A stretch of DNA of 36,048 nucleotides from an uncultured Bacteroidales bacterium (GTDB lineage Bacteria; Bacteroidota; Bacteroidia; Bacteroidales; UBA932). A program made the translations under genes and the position numbers. Below are positions 1-8,668 of this stretch, piece by piece (positions within the stretch are counted from its first letter, which is position 1; each line of letters begins with the position of its first letter). The DNA lies in assembly GCA_904501835.1 (NCBI GenBank), contig CAJGBW010000010.1:1-36048 (forward strand). The letters are read 5' to 3'. Under the pieces are notes generated by a model. That model did no database searches. It saw only the letters and a program-made list of their open reading frames with translations, and was not told where the DNA came from.

Positions 1-540
1 GGGTTTACGGTAGCGCAAAGGGAACATATTGCACAAGGTCAGTCCGGCAATGGAAGCAATGGCCTTGAAGACCTCCGGCTTTTTCTGCGCCATCAGGTAG
101 CACATTTCTCCGCCGTTGGACATACCTGTCAGGAAGGCGTCCCCAAAGCCATTTTGTCGGCGCAACGCTTGCGTGAGTTTGACCACAAAGTCAATATCAT
201 CTGTTTTCATACCCTCTTGCGGCGGGTAGCCGACATTCCAACCACTTTTGCCTTTAGGGTCACGCAGACCTTGTGGAAAGCAAACGGCAAAACCATATTT
301 TTCCGCCGCATCCATCAATCCGGCCTTTCCGCGAATGGCACTTCCGGTGTAACCATGCAAGCAAATGATGAAAGGAGCACCCTTTTCCAGTCCGTCCGGG
401 GTGTAGAGGTAATATTCTCGGAGGTCATTTTTGTGCTTGTAATGGTGATGGGTGCAGCGCTGCTCGACCGCAGTCTGGGCCAAACTGTTCAAGGGGAACA
501 ATAGACAGAGTAGCAATAACAAATGTTTTAAGGCTTTCAT
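1..540 (-). CDS. Secreted alpha/beta-hydrolase esterase (PHB depolymerase/LpqC-like), 5' part only
   Basis: Reads leftward from an ATG at 540 and is open to the window edge, giving 180 codons without a stop; the C-terminal part lies outside. Residues 1-21 form a signal peptide (positive start, leucine-rich core, LNSLA before Q22) with no lipobox cysteine, so a periplasmic or secreted enzyme is expected. An oxyanion-type LHGYTG lies at 61-66 and the nucleophile elbow GMSNGG places the catalytic serine at 141. This arrangement is typical of the polyhydroxybutyrate-depolymerase/feruloyl-esterase-like family, which hydrolyses ester bonds in polymers or plant-derived side chains. The catalytic Asp and His would be in the missing part. 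The real substrate cannot be told from sequence. It is downstream of ppdK on the same strand but separated from it by a terminator. Confidence 0.8.
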   Translation of the reverse strand, partial: MKALKHLLLLLCLLFPLNSLAQTAVEQRCTHHHYKHKNDLREYYLYTPDGLEKGAPFIICLHGYTGSAIRGKAGLMDAAEKYGFAVCFPQGLRDPKGKSGWNVGYPPQEGMKTDDIDFVVKLTQALRRQNGFGDAFLTGMSNGGEMCYLMAQKKPEVFKAIASIAGLTLCNMFPLRYRKP

Positions 541-568
541 GGTGAATGGGGTTGAAAATGGTTCTTGT

Positions 569-600
569 AAAAAACGGAGCCCAAAGTGGACTCCGTCTTT
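569..600 (-). terminator. Intrinsic terminator of ppdK
   Basis: A hairpin with 9-base arms (574-582 and 588-596, one G-U type mismatch) and a 5-base loop is followed on the minus strand by a run of six T. It sits 27 bases past the ppdK stop codon and before the esterase gene, so the two genes are probably separate transcripts. Confidence 0.75.
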
Positions 601-622
601 ATCATATAAAATAGGTATTCGA

Positions 623-3346
623 TTACGCGTTCTTGATAGCAGCCTGAGCAGCAGCCAAACGTGCGATAGGAACACGGAAAGGAGAGCAACTTACATAGTT
701 GAGGCCAAGTTTGTGGCAGAACTCAACAGATGCAGGGTCACCACCGTGCTCACCGCAGATACCGCATTTGAGGGTAGGTTTGGTCTCACGGCCACCTTCT
801 ACAGCGTACTGAACCAATTTGCCGACAGCTTTGGTATCCAAGGTCTTGAAAGGATCGGAATCCAAGATCTTGTTGCCGAGGTAGTCACCCATGAAGGTGC
901 TCACGTCATCACGGCTGAAACCGAAGGTCATCTGGGTCAAGTCGTTGGTACCGAATGAGAAGAAGTCTGCAGTGCGGGCCATACGGTCAGCGGTAAGAGC
1001 AGCACGAGGAATCTCGATCATGGTACCGAACTTGTAGTCGATGTTCTCTTTGGTAGCAACCTCAACCTCTGCTTTGATTTTCTCGCAGATGGCTTTCTGG
1101 AATTTAAGCTCGCGCTCTGAAATGGTAACAGGAACCATGATTTCAGGTTTGGGGTTGTAACCCTCTTTCTTCAATTCGGCAGCCGCAGTAAAGATGGCGC
1201 GGAACTGAGTCTCGGAAATCATAGGATAAGTGATGTGGAGACGAACACCACGGTGTCCCATCATAGGGTTCACCTCGTGGAGAGCCTCACCTCTCTTCTC
1301 GATATCAGCCTCAGTGATATGGAGTTCCTGTGCCAATTCCTCTTTCTTGTCCTGGGTCTGGGGAACAAACTCGTGGAGAGGGGGGTCAAGCAAACGGAAG
1401 GTAACTTCTTTGCCATCCATTACTTTCATGGTGCCTTTTACAGCAGCTTTGATGAACGGCTCAAGCTCTGCCAATGCTTTTCTTCTCTCGTCGTCGGTCT
1501 CAGAAAGAATCATCTTGCGGAGTTTGCTGAGGGGAGTCTCGCTATTGCTTCCATAGAACATGTGCTCGATACGGAAAAGTCCGATACCTTCAGCACCGAA
1601 TGAAAGGGCACGCTCTGCATCTTCGGGAGTATCAGCGTTGGTACGTACACCGAGTTTGCGGAACTTGTCAGCGATAGCCATGAAGCTTACGAAACGAGGG
1701 TTGTCGGAAGCATCCATGGTCTCGATGGCGGTAGCATACACAGCACCTTTGGCACCGTTGAGGGAGAACAACTGACCCTCTTTGTACACTTCGTCAGAGC
1801 CTTTGAAAGATACACACTTGTTAGCCAAGTCGATCTTCATATCCTCGCAACCTACGATACAGCATTTACCCCAACCACGGGCAACCAATGCAGCGTGAGA
1901 GGTCATACCACCTTTCATGGTAAGGATACCGGCAGCGGCACGCATACCTTCTACGTCCTCGGGAGAAGTCTCTTCGCGAACGAGGATGGTCTTGATACCT
2001 TTGGCGGCAGCGGCAACAGCGTCAGCGTTGGTGAATACAATCTGACCTACGGCACCACCGGGTGAAGCGGGAAGACCGAGGGCGATAACCTTGGCTTTCT
2101 TCTCGGAAGCAGGGTCAAGGATGGGGTGAAGGATTTCATCAAGCTGGGCAGGAGATACGCGCATAACAGCGGTCTTCTCATCGATTCTGCCTTCCTCCAA
2201 CATATCCATAGCCATGTTAAGGGCAGCCAAACCGGTTCTCTTACCGATACGGCACTGGAGCATCCAAAGTTTGCCTTCCTGGATGGTGAACTCAATATCC
2301 TGCATATCGTTGAAGTGGTTCTCAAGGTGGAGACGAATGTCATCCAACTCTTTGTAAACCTCAGGCATAGCCTCTTCCAAAGATTTCAAGTGTGCGTTCT
2401 GAGGGCTCTTGGTTGCGTTGTTGAGGGGGTTGGGAGTACGAATACCGGCAACCACGTCCTCACCCTGTGCGTTGATGAGCCACTCACCGTAGAATTTGTT
2501 GTCACCATTGGCAGGGTTACGGGAGAATGCCACACCGGTAGCGGAAGTGTCACCCATGTTACCGAATACCATGGACTGAACGTTTACGGCAGTACCCCAA
2601 TCATCGGGAATACCTTCGATCTGGCGATATTTGATGGCGCGTTTTCCGTTCCAAGATTTGAACACACCACCGATAGAACCCCAAAGCTGTGCCTCAGCAG
2701 TATCAGGGAACTCAACGCCCAATACTTCTTTGATGCGAACTTTGAACTGCTCTGACAATTCTTTCAACTCGTCAGCGGTGATGTCGGTATCAGAGGTATA
2801 ACCTTTGGCCTCTTTGAGGTCTTCCATCATTTTGTCCAACTGCTGACGGATGGCTTTACCATCTTCAGGCTCGATACCTTCTGCTTTTTCCATTACGACG
2901 TCAGAATACATCATAATCAAGCGACGGTATGCGTCATATACAAAACGAGGGTTACCTGTTTTTTCAATCATTCCGGGGATGGTAGCGGAGCAGAGACCGA
3001 TGTTGAGGATGGTATCCATCATACCAGGCATACTGCTGCGTGCACCGCTTCGGCAACTTACCAAAAGAGGATTTTTCGGATCACCGAATTTCATTCCCAT
3101 GATGGCCTCTGTGGCTTTCAATGCTTCAGCTACTTCCACTTTAAGCTGATCGGTGTAGCCACCGCCCAACTCATAGTATTCGGTACAGCACTCGGTTGTG
3201 ATGGTGAAACCGGCGGGTACGGGAATGCCCAACGTACACATTTCTGCGAGGTTTGCACCCTTACCACCGAGAAGTTCTCTCATCTTACCGTCTCCTTCGG
3301 CGCTTTTACCACCGAACTGATAGACTCTTTTCTTGTTTTTTGTCAT
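623..3346 (-). CDS. ppdK: Pyruvate, phosphate dikinase
   Basis: Interconverts pyruvate + ATP + Pi with phosphoenolpyruvate + AMP + PPi in the cytoplasm, at the glycolysis/gluconeogenesis branch point. At 907 residues it is family-length. The N-terminal ATP-grasp region starts around residue 20 (GGKGANLAEM) and contains the conserved SCRSGARSSMPGMMDT block (97-112). The swivelling phosphohistidine domain carries GGMTSHAALVARG with the phosphorylated His at 484, preceded by the Thr-Ser pair that regulatory proteins target in other organisms. The C-terminal PEP/pyruvate TIM barrel ends with CGICGEHGG, whose second cysteine (864) is the expected catalytic acid. The gene follows folC by 42 bases on the same strand, so it may share its transcript. 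The gap holds only a one-mismatch promoter-like -7 (TATTATTG). A terminator follows. Confidence 0.97.
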   Translation of the reverse strand: MTKNKKRVYQFGGKSAEGDGKMRELLGGKGANLAEMCTLGIPVPAGFTITTECCTEYYELGGGYTDQLKVEVAEALKATEAIMGMKFGDPKNPLLVSCRSGARSSMPGMMDTILNIGLCSATIPGMIEKTGNPRFVYDAYRRLIMMYSDVVMEKAEGIEPEDGKAIRQQLDKMMEDLKEAKGYTSDTDITADELKELSEQFKVRIKEVLGVEFPDTAEAQLWGSIGGVFKSWNGKRAIKYRQIEGIPDDWGTAVNVQSMVFGNMGDTSATGVAFSRNPANGDNKFYGEWLINAQGEDVVAGIRTPNPLNNATKSPQNAHLKSLEEAMPEVYKELDDIRLHLENHFNDMQDIEFTIQEGKLWMLQCRIGKRTGLAALNMAMDMLEEGRIDEKTAVMRVSPAQLDEILHPILDPASEKKAKVIALGLPASPGGAVGQIVFTNADAVAAAAKGIKTILVREETSPEDVEGMRAAAGILTMKGGMTSHAALVARGWGKCCIVGCEDMKIDLANKCVSFKGSDEVYKEGQLFSLNGAKGAVYATAIETMDASDNPRFVSFMAIADKFRKLGVRTNADTPEDAERALSFGAEGIGLFRIEHMFYGSNSETPLSKLRKMILSETDDERRKALAELEPFIKAAVKGTMKVMDGKEVTFRLLDPPLHEFVPQTQDKKEELAQELHITEADIEKRGEALHEVNPMMGHRGVRLHITYPMISETQFRAIFTAAAELKKEGYNPKPEIMVPVTISERELKFQKAICEKIKAEVEVATKENIDYKFGTMIEIPRAALTADRMARTADFFSFGTNDLTQMTFGFSRDDVSTFMGDYLGNKILDSDPFKTLDTKAVGKLVQYAVEGGRETKPTLKCGICGEHGGDPASVEFCHKLGLNYVSCSPFRVPIARLAAAQAAIKNA

Positions 3347-3388
3347 AAAAGTATAAGTTTTTTTACAATAATATTTCTATTGTTTTAT

Positions 3389-4822
3389 TTAGTCGGCGAA
3401 GTTACGATAAATTCCTTGATTTATAAAATATTTTATTGCATCACTTACTACGTAAGTACTTCCGCCGATGTAAATCAGGTCGTTTTCTAGGGCCGCCGCT
3501 CTCGCAAAGTCGATGGCTTGGGCGATTTCCGGGATGATATGACAGTTGTCGCGCGCTCCGATTTTTTCCAAAATCTGCCCGGCTTTCATAGCACGTTGGC
3601 TGGATGCTTCGGTCAGGATCAGCGTACAGTTTTTGGGGAGCAGTAAACCGCTGTCTTCCACGTCTTTATCAGAAGCGGAACCGTAGATTAAAAATAGCTT
3701 TCTACCCTGCTCTATGAGGCTTTTCAGGCTCTCAAAATTGTGCGCCAATCCGTGTGAATTGTGGCCGATATCGCAGATGATTTCCGGCTTTTCGCACACC
3801 CTTTCCCAACGCCCGTGAAAACCGCAGATTTCGGCAGTATGTATGAGGGCGTTTTGAATCTTTTCCTTGCTTTCTTCAAGTGTTTGCCCGTCCTCTTTTA
3901 CAAGCCCTTCTTTGTCGCAGAAAATTTTGAGAATATCCAGCGCGCAAAGTGCGGTTTGTAAATTCTTTTTCTGGTAGCTTCCACGAAGGTCGCATTGGGC
4001 TAAAATGGCCGCCTGTCCAAGTTGCAGCTGTTGAAAAATTTCCGTCTCAGCCCTTTGTTTTTCGGCTCGGTGCAGCAGAGAAAAAATGCGGTTTCTGTCG
4101 CCGCCCAAGGAGGGTTCCGGTAAATTGGTATACAACACTTTTCGTTCAAAAACAGCATCAATTTCTTCGCTGCCCTCACCGATGACAACCGGGGTTAAAG
4201 GCTTGATGATACCGGCTTTTTCAAAAGCGATTTCGCCCAGACTTTCGCCCAATAAATCGCAGTGGTCCTTACCTATATTTGTAATGACGCTCAAGACGGG
4301 TTGGATGATATTGGTGCTGTCCAAACGTCCGCCCAGCCCACATTCGATGATGGCAAAATCAACCTCCATTTTGGCGAACCAGTCCAAGGCCATGGCGGTG
4401 GTGATTTCAAAAAACGACATGCCGATATGGTCGAAACTGTCCTGCCATTTTTGGATAAAGGAAAGAACTTCTTCTTTGCTGATTAACAGGTGTTTGCCGT
4501 TCTCAATTACCCTCATTCTCTCCCTGAAATCCAAGATGTGTGGCGAGGTGAACAGGCCCACTTTCAGACCTTGTGCATTCAGACCGGCGGCTATCATGTT
4601 GCTGACCGAACCTTTTCCGTTGGTTCCGGCAATGTGTACACAGCGATACTTCCGGTGCGGATGCCCCATCAATCCATCCATAATCAACATGTTGTCAAGT
4701 CCGGGTTTGTAGGCGCTTTTACCAACGTTTTGAAAGGACGGGTGTCTGGAAAAAAGGGCTTCAATTGTGCTGTCGTATGAATGTTCACAGTCCACCGTGC
4801 GGTCGTTTTCGAGGGGAGTCAT
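3389..4822 (-). CDS. folC: Bifunctional folylpolyglutamate/dihydrofolate synthase (Mur ligase family)
   Basis: Adds glutamate to dihydropteroate and/or to reduced folates with ATP hydrolysis in the cytoplasm. The Mur-ligase P-loop GTNGKGS is at 66-72, followed by the family block ECGLGGRLDSTN near 161-172 and the C-terminal-domain signature DIGHNSHG near 352. Length (477) is slightly above the usual 420-440; the extra residues are mainly the N-terminus and an insertion in the central region. Dihydrofolate synthase and folylpolyglutamate synthase activities cannot be separated from sequence alone. The gene is divergent from the PurL-like gene at 4906. A minus-strand -7 element (TATTTTTG, 4847-4854) lies 25 bases before the start codon. 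Confidence 0.93.
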   Translation of the reverse strand: MTPLENDRTVDCEHSYDSTIEALFSRHPSFQNVGKSAYKPGLDNMLIMDGLMGHPHRKYRCVHIAGTNGKGSVSNMIAAGLNAQGLKVGLFTSPHILDFRERMRVIENGKHLLISKEEVLSFIQKWQDSFDHIGMSFFEITTAMALDWFAKMEVDFAIIECGLGGRLDSTNIIQPVLSVITNIGKDHCDLLGESLGEIAFEKAGIIKPLTPVVIGEGSEEIDAVFERKVLYTNLPEPSLGGDRNRIFSLLHRAEKQRAETEIFQQLQLGQAAILAQCDLRGSYQKKNLQTALCALDILKIFCDKEGLVKEDGQTLEESKEKIQNALIHTAEICGFHGRWERVCEKPEIICDIGHNSHGLAHNFESLKSLIEQGRKLFLIYGSASDKDVEDSGLLLPKNCTLILTEASSQRAMKAGQILEKIGARDNCHIIPEIAQAIDFARAAALENDLIYIGGSTYVVSDAIKYFINQGIYRNFAD

Positions 4823-4833
4823 TTCGTTAATTT

Positions 4834-4864
4834 TTTGTCAAGTCTGCAAAAATACTTATTTTTG
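4834..4864 (+). promoter_or_regulatory. Predicted promoter of the PurL-like gene
   Basis: TTTG at 4834-4837, a 19-base spacer and TATTTTTG at 4857-4864 match the Bacteroidota housekeeping promoter exactly. Transcription would begin around 4870, leaving a leader of about 35 bases before the ATG at 4906. Confidence 0.75.
4847..4854 (-). promoter_or_regulatory. Predicted folC promoter (-7 element)
   Basis: On the minus strand this reads TATTTTTG, an exact match to the Bacteroidota -7 consensus TAnnTTTG, 25 bases upstream of the folC ATG. No good TTTG -33 element is found at the right distance, so the call is weaker than for the opposing promoter. It lies within the spacer of the plus-strand promoter at 4834-4864. 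Confidence 0.5.
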
Positions 4865-4905
4865 GGTGATTTTTACATGAAATCAAGGGAAAAGAAAGTA
4901 GCGCT

Positions 4906-5892
4906 ATGCGAGAGTTTGATGCAAAATATATTATCGATGGGATTGCCCAGGACTTGACTCCACGTCATTTTTTGACAGGAGAATTAGGGGGCGAATCTTG
5001 TGCAGATTGCATTACGGACGAGAGCGTGGATCCTCGTTTGTCTCCATGGGAATATAAGGAGCAGGATATTCCCTCTATCTTGGAAAAAATGTCTTCCTAT
5101 CCCTTTCCCTTTTCTCTTCGTTATCCGGAATTTGCGGCGCGTCTCTCTTTGGCAACAGCCCTGATTGATAGTTTGTGGAATGAGGGGCATTTTTCATATG
5201 AGTCTCTCTCTCTTTCTCTGAAATGGCAGTGGAATTCCGATGAAATGGGGGCGATGGCAGCCTTTTACCGAAGCTGCGAAAGTTTGGGGGAATACCTTGA
5301 AAATCTGCGTATTGACTCTCCTGAGTTGGTTTTTGAAAAAGCACCTCTCTGTCGAATTGTCGCCACGGTTTCGGGAGGAGGGAAAGCGAGAAAAGTGCCT
5401 GAGTATTTTCTTTCCGAGTCGGCTTCCCGTCTGCTCTACATTCCTTTTGATCCCTGTGCTTATTCTTTAGGAGGAAGTGCCCTTTCCAAAGTGTGCGGAA
5501 ATCCCGGTGATGCCGCTGTGGATATCAGCGATGGTTATTATTTCACCGATTGCTATGAGATTGTGCGAGAAATGGTGGAAGATGGTGTGATAATGAGTGC
5601 GGCAACGGTCGGTGCAGGAGGTTTGACGGCGGCTTTGAAACGCTATTATCCGTCTTTGTCTCACCATGTGGATTTGTCAGCGCTTCTTCGGGCGTATGGC
5701 ATGTCTCAACAGGATGAAACGGATCGCGCCCGTGTTCTTTTCGGTGAGGTGCCGGGAGTGCTTTTGCAGATTCGTGAATCGGATTACGAATATGTCGATG
5801 TGCAATGTCTTTTGCAGGATGTTGCCTACTATTCTTTGGCTGTTTCTGCGGCTCCTTTGTCGGCCCTTCTCCAGGCTTTAATGAACCGCTAA
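4906..5892 (+). CDS. AIR-synthase/PurL C-terminal-like protein of unknown function
   Basis: A 328-residue cytoplasmic-looking protein with no signal peptide or membrane segment. The first half is not recognisable. The second half resembles the C-terminal AIRS domain of PurL and related enzymes: SGGGKARK (about 156-163), a glycine pair in a YSLGGSAL context (about 187-194), a segment ending GAGGLTAALKRYY that matches the PurL DVSDGGL-ALAE helix, and LFGEVPGVLL (near 280), which matches the PurL LFGES motif. The acidic DVSDGG motif is replaced by TVGAGG, so catalysis in the PurL manner is doubtful. It has its own promoter, is divergent from folC and converges on recR. The family link is inference from motif resemblance. 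Purine synthesis is possible but unproven. Confidence 0.5.
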   Translation: MREFDAKYIIDGIAQDLTPRHFLTGELGGESCADCITDESVDPRLSPWEYKEQDIPSILEKMSSYPFPFSLRYPEFAARLSLATALIDSLWNEGHFSYESLSLSLKWQWNSDEMGAMAAFYRSCESLGEYLENLRIDSPELVFEKAPLCRIVATVSGGGKARKVPEYFLSESASRLLYIPFDPCAYSLGGSALSKVCGNPGDAAVDISDGYYFTDCYEIVREMVEDGVIMSAATVGAGGLTAALKRYYPSLSHHVDLSALLRAYGMSQQDETDRARVLFGEVPGVLLQIRESDYEYVDVQCLLQDVAYYSLAVSAAPLSALLQALMNR

Positions 5893-5918
5893 AGCGTCTT
5901 GTTTCAGCCTCCAAAACA

Positions 5919-6575
5919 CTACATTTTCGGTTTGAATTCCTGGCGGTAATCAATGGAACGACCCAGGGTCAGACTGTCTGCATATTCGAGGTCGGCGCCA
6001 AAGCCTAATCCTCGTGCCAACGTGGTGATTTTCAGTAAATTCTTATATTCTGTGCTGACGCAATTTTCTATCTGCCTGTATAGGTAAAATGCGGTCGTTT
6101 CACCCTCCACGTCTCCGCTCAAGGCAAAGATAATTTCAAGGGCTTTCCCTTCGGCGGAAAAACTGCGTATTCTGTCCAATAATTCCCGAATGGCAAGGTC
6201 GGCAGGACCGACTCCGTTGATGGGGGAAATGATGCCGCCCAGCACATGGTAAAGTCCGTGATATCTACCGGTCGATTCTATGCTCATCACGTCGCGGATA
6301 TTTTCCACTACACAGATGCAGGCGGCGTTGCGGCTATGGTCTTGACAGATGGGGCAGATGTCCTCGTCTGAAAGCATATTGCAGATGCGACAATGTTTGA
6401 CTTCGTTCCTGAGTCTGTCTATGGCGGTGGTGAAATGCTTGACGTTTTCCTGTGGTTGATCAAGAAGAAACAGGGCAAGGCGCAGGGCGCTGCGGGACCC
6501 AACTCCGGGAAGGGTTCCGATGGCTTCTACCGCTTGGGCTAACAGTTGGGAAGTATAGTTTGTCTTGTCGTTCAT
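5919..6575 (-). CDS. recR: Recombination protein RecR
   Basis: Part of the RecFOR pathway that loads RecA at single-strand gaps; acts in the cytoplasm on DNA. The 218-residue protein has the full family layout: an N-terminal helix-hairpin-helix (TLPGVGSRSALRLA, 21-34), a four-cysteine zinc finger (Cys62, 65, 74, 77), then a Toprim domain beginning CVVEN (88-92) with the conserved LGGIISP(I)NGVGP segment (112-124). Near-normal length compared with about 200 in other bacteria. It is divergent from corA, with a minus-strand -7 element at 6614-6621, and converges with the PurL-like gene, whose stop is 26 bases away. No clear terminator is visible between them. Confidence 0.97.
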   Translation of the reverse strand: MNDKTNYTSQLLAQAVEAIGTLPGVGSRSALRLALFLLDQPQENVKHFTTAIDRLRNEVKHCRICNMLSDEDICPICQDHSRNAACICVVENIRDVMSIESTGRYHGLYHVLGGIISPINGVGPADLAIRELLDRIRSFSAEGKALEIIFALSGDVEGETTAFYLYRQIENCVSTEYKNLLKITTLARGLGFGADLEYADSLTLGRSIDYRQEFKPKM

Positions 6576-6613
6576 GGCTTGCTGGCAAAGGGACTTTTCA
6601 ACGAAAGTCTCGG

Positions 6614-6621
6614 CAAAATTA
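6614..6621 (-). promoter_or_regulatory. Predicted recR promoter (-7 element)
   Basis: The minus strand reads TAATTTTG, matching TAnnTTTG, 39 bases before the recR ATG. There is no recognisable TTTG at the -33 position. The element overlaps the -33 box of the divergent corA promoter. Confidence 0.5.
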
Positions 6622-6650
6622 GTAAAAATATATTATTTTTATTACCTTTG
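6619..6650 (+). promoter_or_regulatory. Predicted corA promoter
   Basis: TACCTTTG at 6643-6650 is an exact -7 match. TTAG at 6619-6622, 20 bases upstream, is a one-mismatch -33 box. A start of transcription near 6656 favours translation from the ATG at 6689 rather than the in-frame GTG at 6662, which would have almost no leader. Confidence 0.65.
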
Positions 6651-6688
6651 CGAGTTATATTGTGTTACCCTGTAAGTCAAAATTAGCG

Positions 6689-7648
6689 ATGATTGAGATT
6701 TTCTACAAAGAAGAGGGCCATATTTCAGTGTCCAATACAATTGATTCATTCGCTCAACTGCCTCGTAAAGATGTGGTTTGGATTGACATGGTAAACCCGG
6801 AAGGCGAGGAAAAACGTGCGGTGGAGGCTTTTTTGAATACGGCTATCCAGACACGTGCGCAAGCGGAAGAGATTGAGAGTTCTTCTCGTTTTTCTGAAAC
6901 GGATACCGCCTTGTTTGCCAATACCAATTTCGTGATTCCCGGTCCAGATGAGTATTCTTTGGAGACCGTGTCTTTTATCGTGACCGAGGAGGAAAACATA
7001 CTCACGACCATTCGTGAGAGTCCGATTCGCAGTTTTACCATCCTGCAGCGTCGTCTACAGGCTTTCCCCAAGAACTATCCGGATGGCTTTGCCGTGTTTG
7101 TAAGTATTCTCGAGCAACGTGTGGACCTGGATGCGGATATGATTGAGATTATGAGTCAGGAAATCGCGCAATACAACAAAAAGGTATCTTTGGGAGAGGA
7201 TGTCAATGAGGAATTCCTATTGGATATCAACCAGTTGCAGGAAAACACCATGTTGGTTCGTGAGAACGTCGTGGATAAGCAACGTATGGTTTCCAGCATA
7301 CTCAAAAGCGAAATCTGTCCCAAACAAATGGCTGAGAAATTGGAGGTGCTTCTCAAGGACATCGCTTCACTAATCAACCATACCAACTTCTCATTCGAGA
7401 GATTGGAATATCTGCAAAATACCGTCATCGGTATCATCAACCTCGACCAGAACAAGATTATGAAAATCTTTACGCTGGTATCCTTGTTGCTGATGCCTCC
7501 GACTTTGATTGCCAGTTTCTTCGGAATGAATGTTTATTTCGGAAACTTTATCGCTGATTCCATCTGGGCGGTGATTATCATCGGAGCGCTGATGGTCTTG
7601 AGTATCGTGATCATCTTCCTGATTTTCAAAATTAGAAAAATGTTATAA
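6689..7648 (+). CDS. corA: CorA-family magnesium/divalent cation channel
   Basis: Inner-membrane homopentameric Mg2+ channel. The 319-residue protein has the large N-terminal cytoplasmic domain rich in charged and helical segments, a long stalk helix, and two C-terminal membrane helices (about 258-277 and 291-314). The signature GMN at 279-281 (FGMNV) sits just after the first helix, at the periplasmic pore mouth. The ATG at 6689 was chosen because the family N-terminus begins with a MIEIF-type beta-strand and because the predicted transcription start lies close to the earlier GTG. Mg2+ is the most likely substrate, although some CorA proteins move Co2+, Ni2+ or Zn2+. The lipoprotein gene at 7668 follows after 19 bases with no terminator. 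Confidence 0.93.
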   Translation: MIEIFYKEEGHISVSNTIDSFAQLPRKDVVWIDMVNPEGEEKRAVEAFLNTAIQTRAQAEEIESSSRFSETDTALFANTNFVIPGPDEYSLETVSFIVTEEENILTTIRESPIRSFTILQRRLQAFPKNYPDGFAVFVSILEQRVDLDADMIEIMSQEIAQYNKKVSLGEDVNEEFLLDINQLQENTMLVRENVVDKQRMVSSILKSEICPKQMAEKLEVLLKDIASLINHTNFSFERLEYLQNTVIGIINLDQNKIMKIFTLVSLLLMPPTLIASFFGMNVYFGNFIADSIWAVIIIGALMVLSIVIIFLIFKIRKML

Positions 7649-7667
7649 ACTAATAATCCTTAATTTT

Positions 7668-8648
7668 ATGAGAAAAATTTACGCTTTTGCTCTTTTCGTG
7701 GCAATGACCTTTCTTTCCGTGTCTTGTGACACTTGTTGTAACAACGGTAAAGTGAGACTTCTTTACTGGAACTTTCAGAATGGCATGTGGTCCGGTCAAG
7801 CCGACAACTATGATGCTTTTGTGAAGTTTGTAAATGAGCAGAATCCGGATATTTGCGTATGGTGCGAGGCGCAGTCTATCTTCAAGACCGGTACGGCTGA
7901 AAAATGTGATACCGCTGACCGTTATTTGGTTGCCAATATGGATAAATTGGCCGCTCGTTATGGCCACAAATATGTCTATATCGGTGGACACCGCGACAAC
8001 TATCCCCAGGCGATTACCGCCCGTTATCCGATTGAGAATGTAGAGCGCATCGTCGGTGCCATGCCGGACAGCGTCGTTTCACACGGTGCAGGTTGGGCAA
8101 AAATCAAGGTTGCCGGTCGTACTTTGAACTTCGTTACCGCACACACTTGGCCGCAGCGTTATACTTTTGGCCTTCCCAAGGATGATGCTGCCAGAGCCGC
8201 AAGTGCTGCTGAGAATGGTGGTGACCACTACCGTAGATTGGAGATTGAGTACATTACCAAACACACCATTGCTACAGATCCCAACGCTGCTGAAAACGAT
8301 TGGATTTTCTTGGGTGACTTGAACTCACGCACCATCGTAGACAACGAGCTCAATGGCCATAATTGGCCGGCTGATGATACCCGCTGGTTGGCACAGAATT
8401 ATATTCTCGAGAACACTCCCTATGTGGATATCGTTCGTGAAAAACATCCCGGTGTTCCCCTCTCTACGACCTATGGAGCTTCTCGTATCGACTACGTGTA
8501 TTTGACACCTGCGTTGGTTCCTTTCGTTAAACGTGCGGATATTATCAAGGATGAGTATACAACTCCGGTGAAGGCAGAGGGCGTAAGCAATTTCTACTAT
8601 CCTTCTGACCATTTGCCTATCGTCGTAGATTTCGACTTTAACAAATAG
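7668..8648 (+). CDS. Endonuclease/exonuclease/phosphatase-family lipoprotein
   Basis: A metal-dependent phosphoesterase fold (DNase I/APE1/sphingomyelinase superfamily) carried on a lipoprotein. The signal peptide ends in lipobox SVSC with the lipidated cysteine at 20, so the enzyme is anchored outside the inner membrane. Catalytic residues of the superfamily are recognisable: Asn35 (WNFQNG), metal-binding Glu67 (WCEA), His159 (TAHTW), Asp217/Asn219 (GDLNS), Asp275 (RIDYV) and Asp314-His315 (SDHLP). All are present, so activity is expected; the substrate could be nucleic acid, a phospholipid headgroup or a sugar phosphate. Cysteines 20, 23 and 24 cluster at the mature N-terminus. It follows corA and precedes the surface cassette by 20 bases without an obvious terminator. 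Confidence 0.87.
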   Translation: MRKIYAFALFVAMTFLSVSCDTCCNNGKVRLLYWNFQNGMWSGQADNYDAFVKFVNEQNPDICVWCEAQSIFKTGTAEKCDTADRYLVANMDKLAARYGHKYVYIGGHRDNYPQAITARYPIENVERIVGAMPDSVVSHGAGWAKIKVAGRTLNFVTAHTWPQRYTFGLPKDDAARAASAAENGGDHYRRLEIEYITKHTIATDPNAAENDWIFLGDLNSRTIVDNELNGHNWPADDTRWLAQNYILENTPYVDIVREKHPGVPLSTTYGASRIDYVYLTPALVPFVKRADIIKDEYTTPVKAEGVSNFYYPSDHLPIVVDFDFNK

Positions 8649-8668
8649 TCTTCGAGGATAAATCCAAA

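Noticed and set aside
5893..5918. Terminator between the convergent PurL-like gene and recR
   Set aside because: Only a 4-base stem (CGCT-aa-AGCG) is present without a T run; not sufficient for a call.
6662..6688. GTG start for corA at 6662
   Set aside because: It would add nine residues that do not resemble the family and lies only a few bases from the predicted transcription start; ATG at 6689 is preferred.
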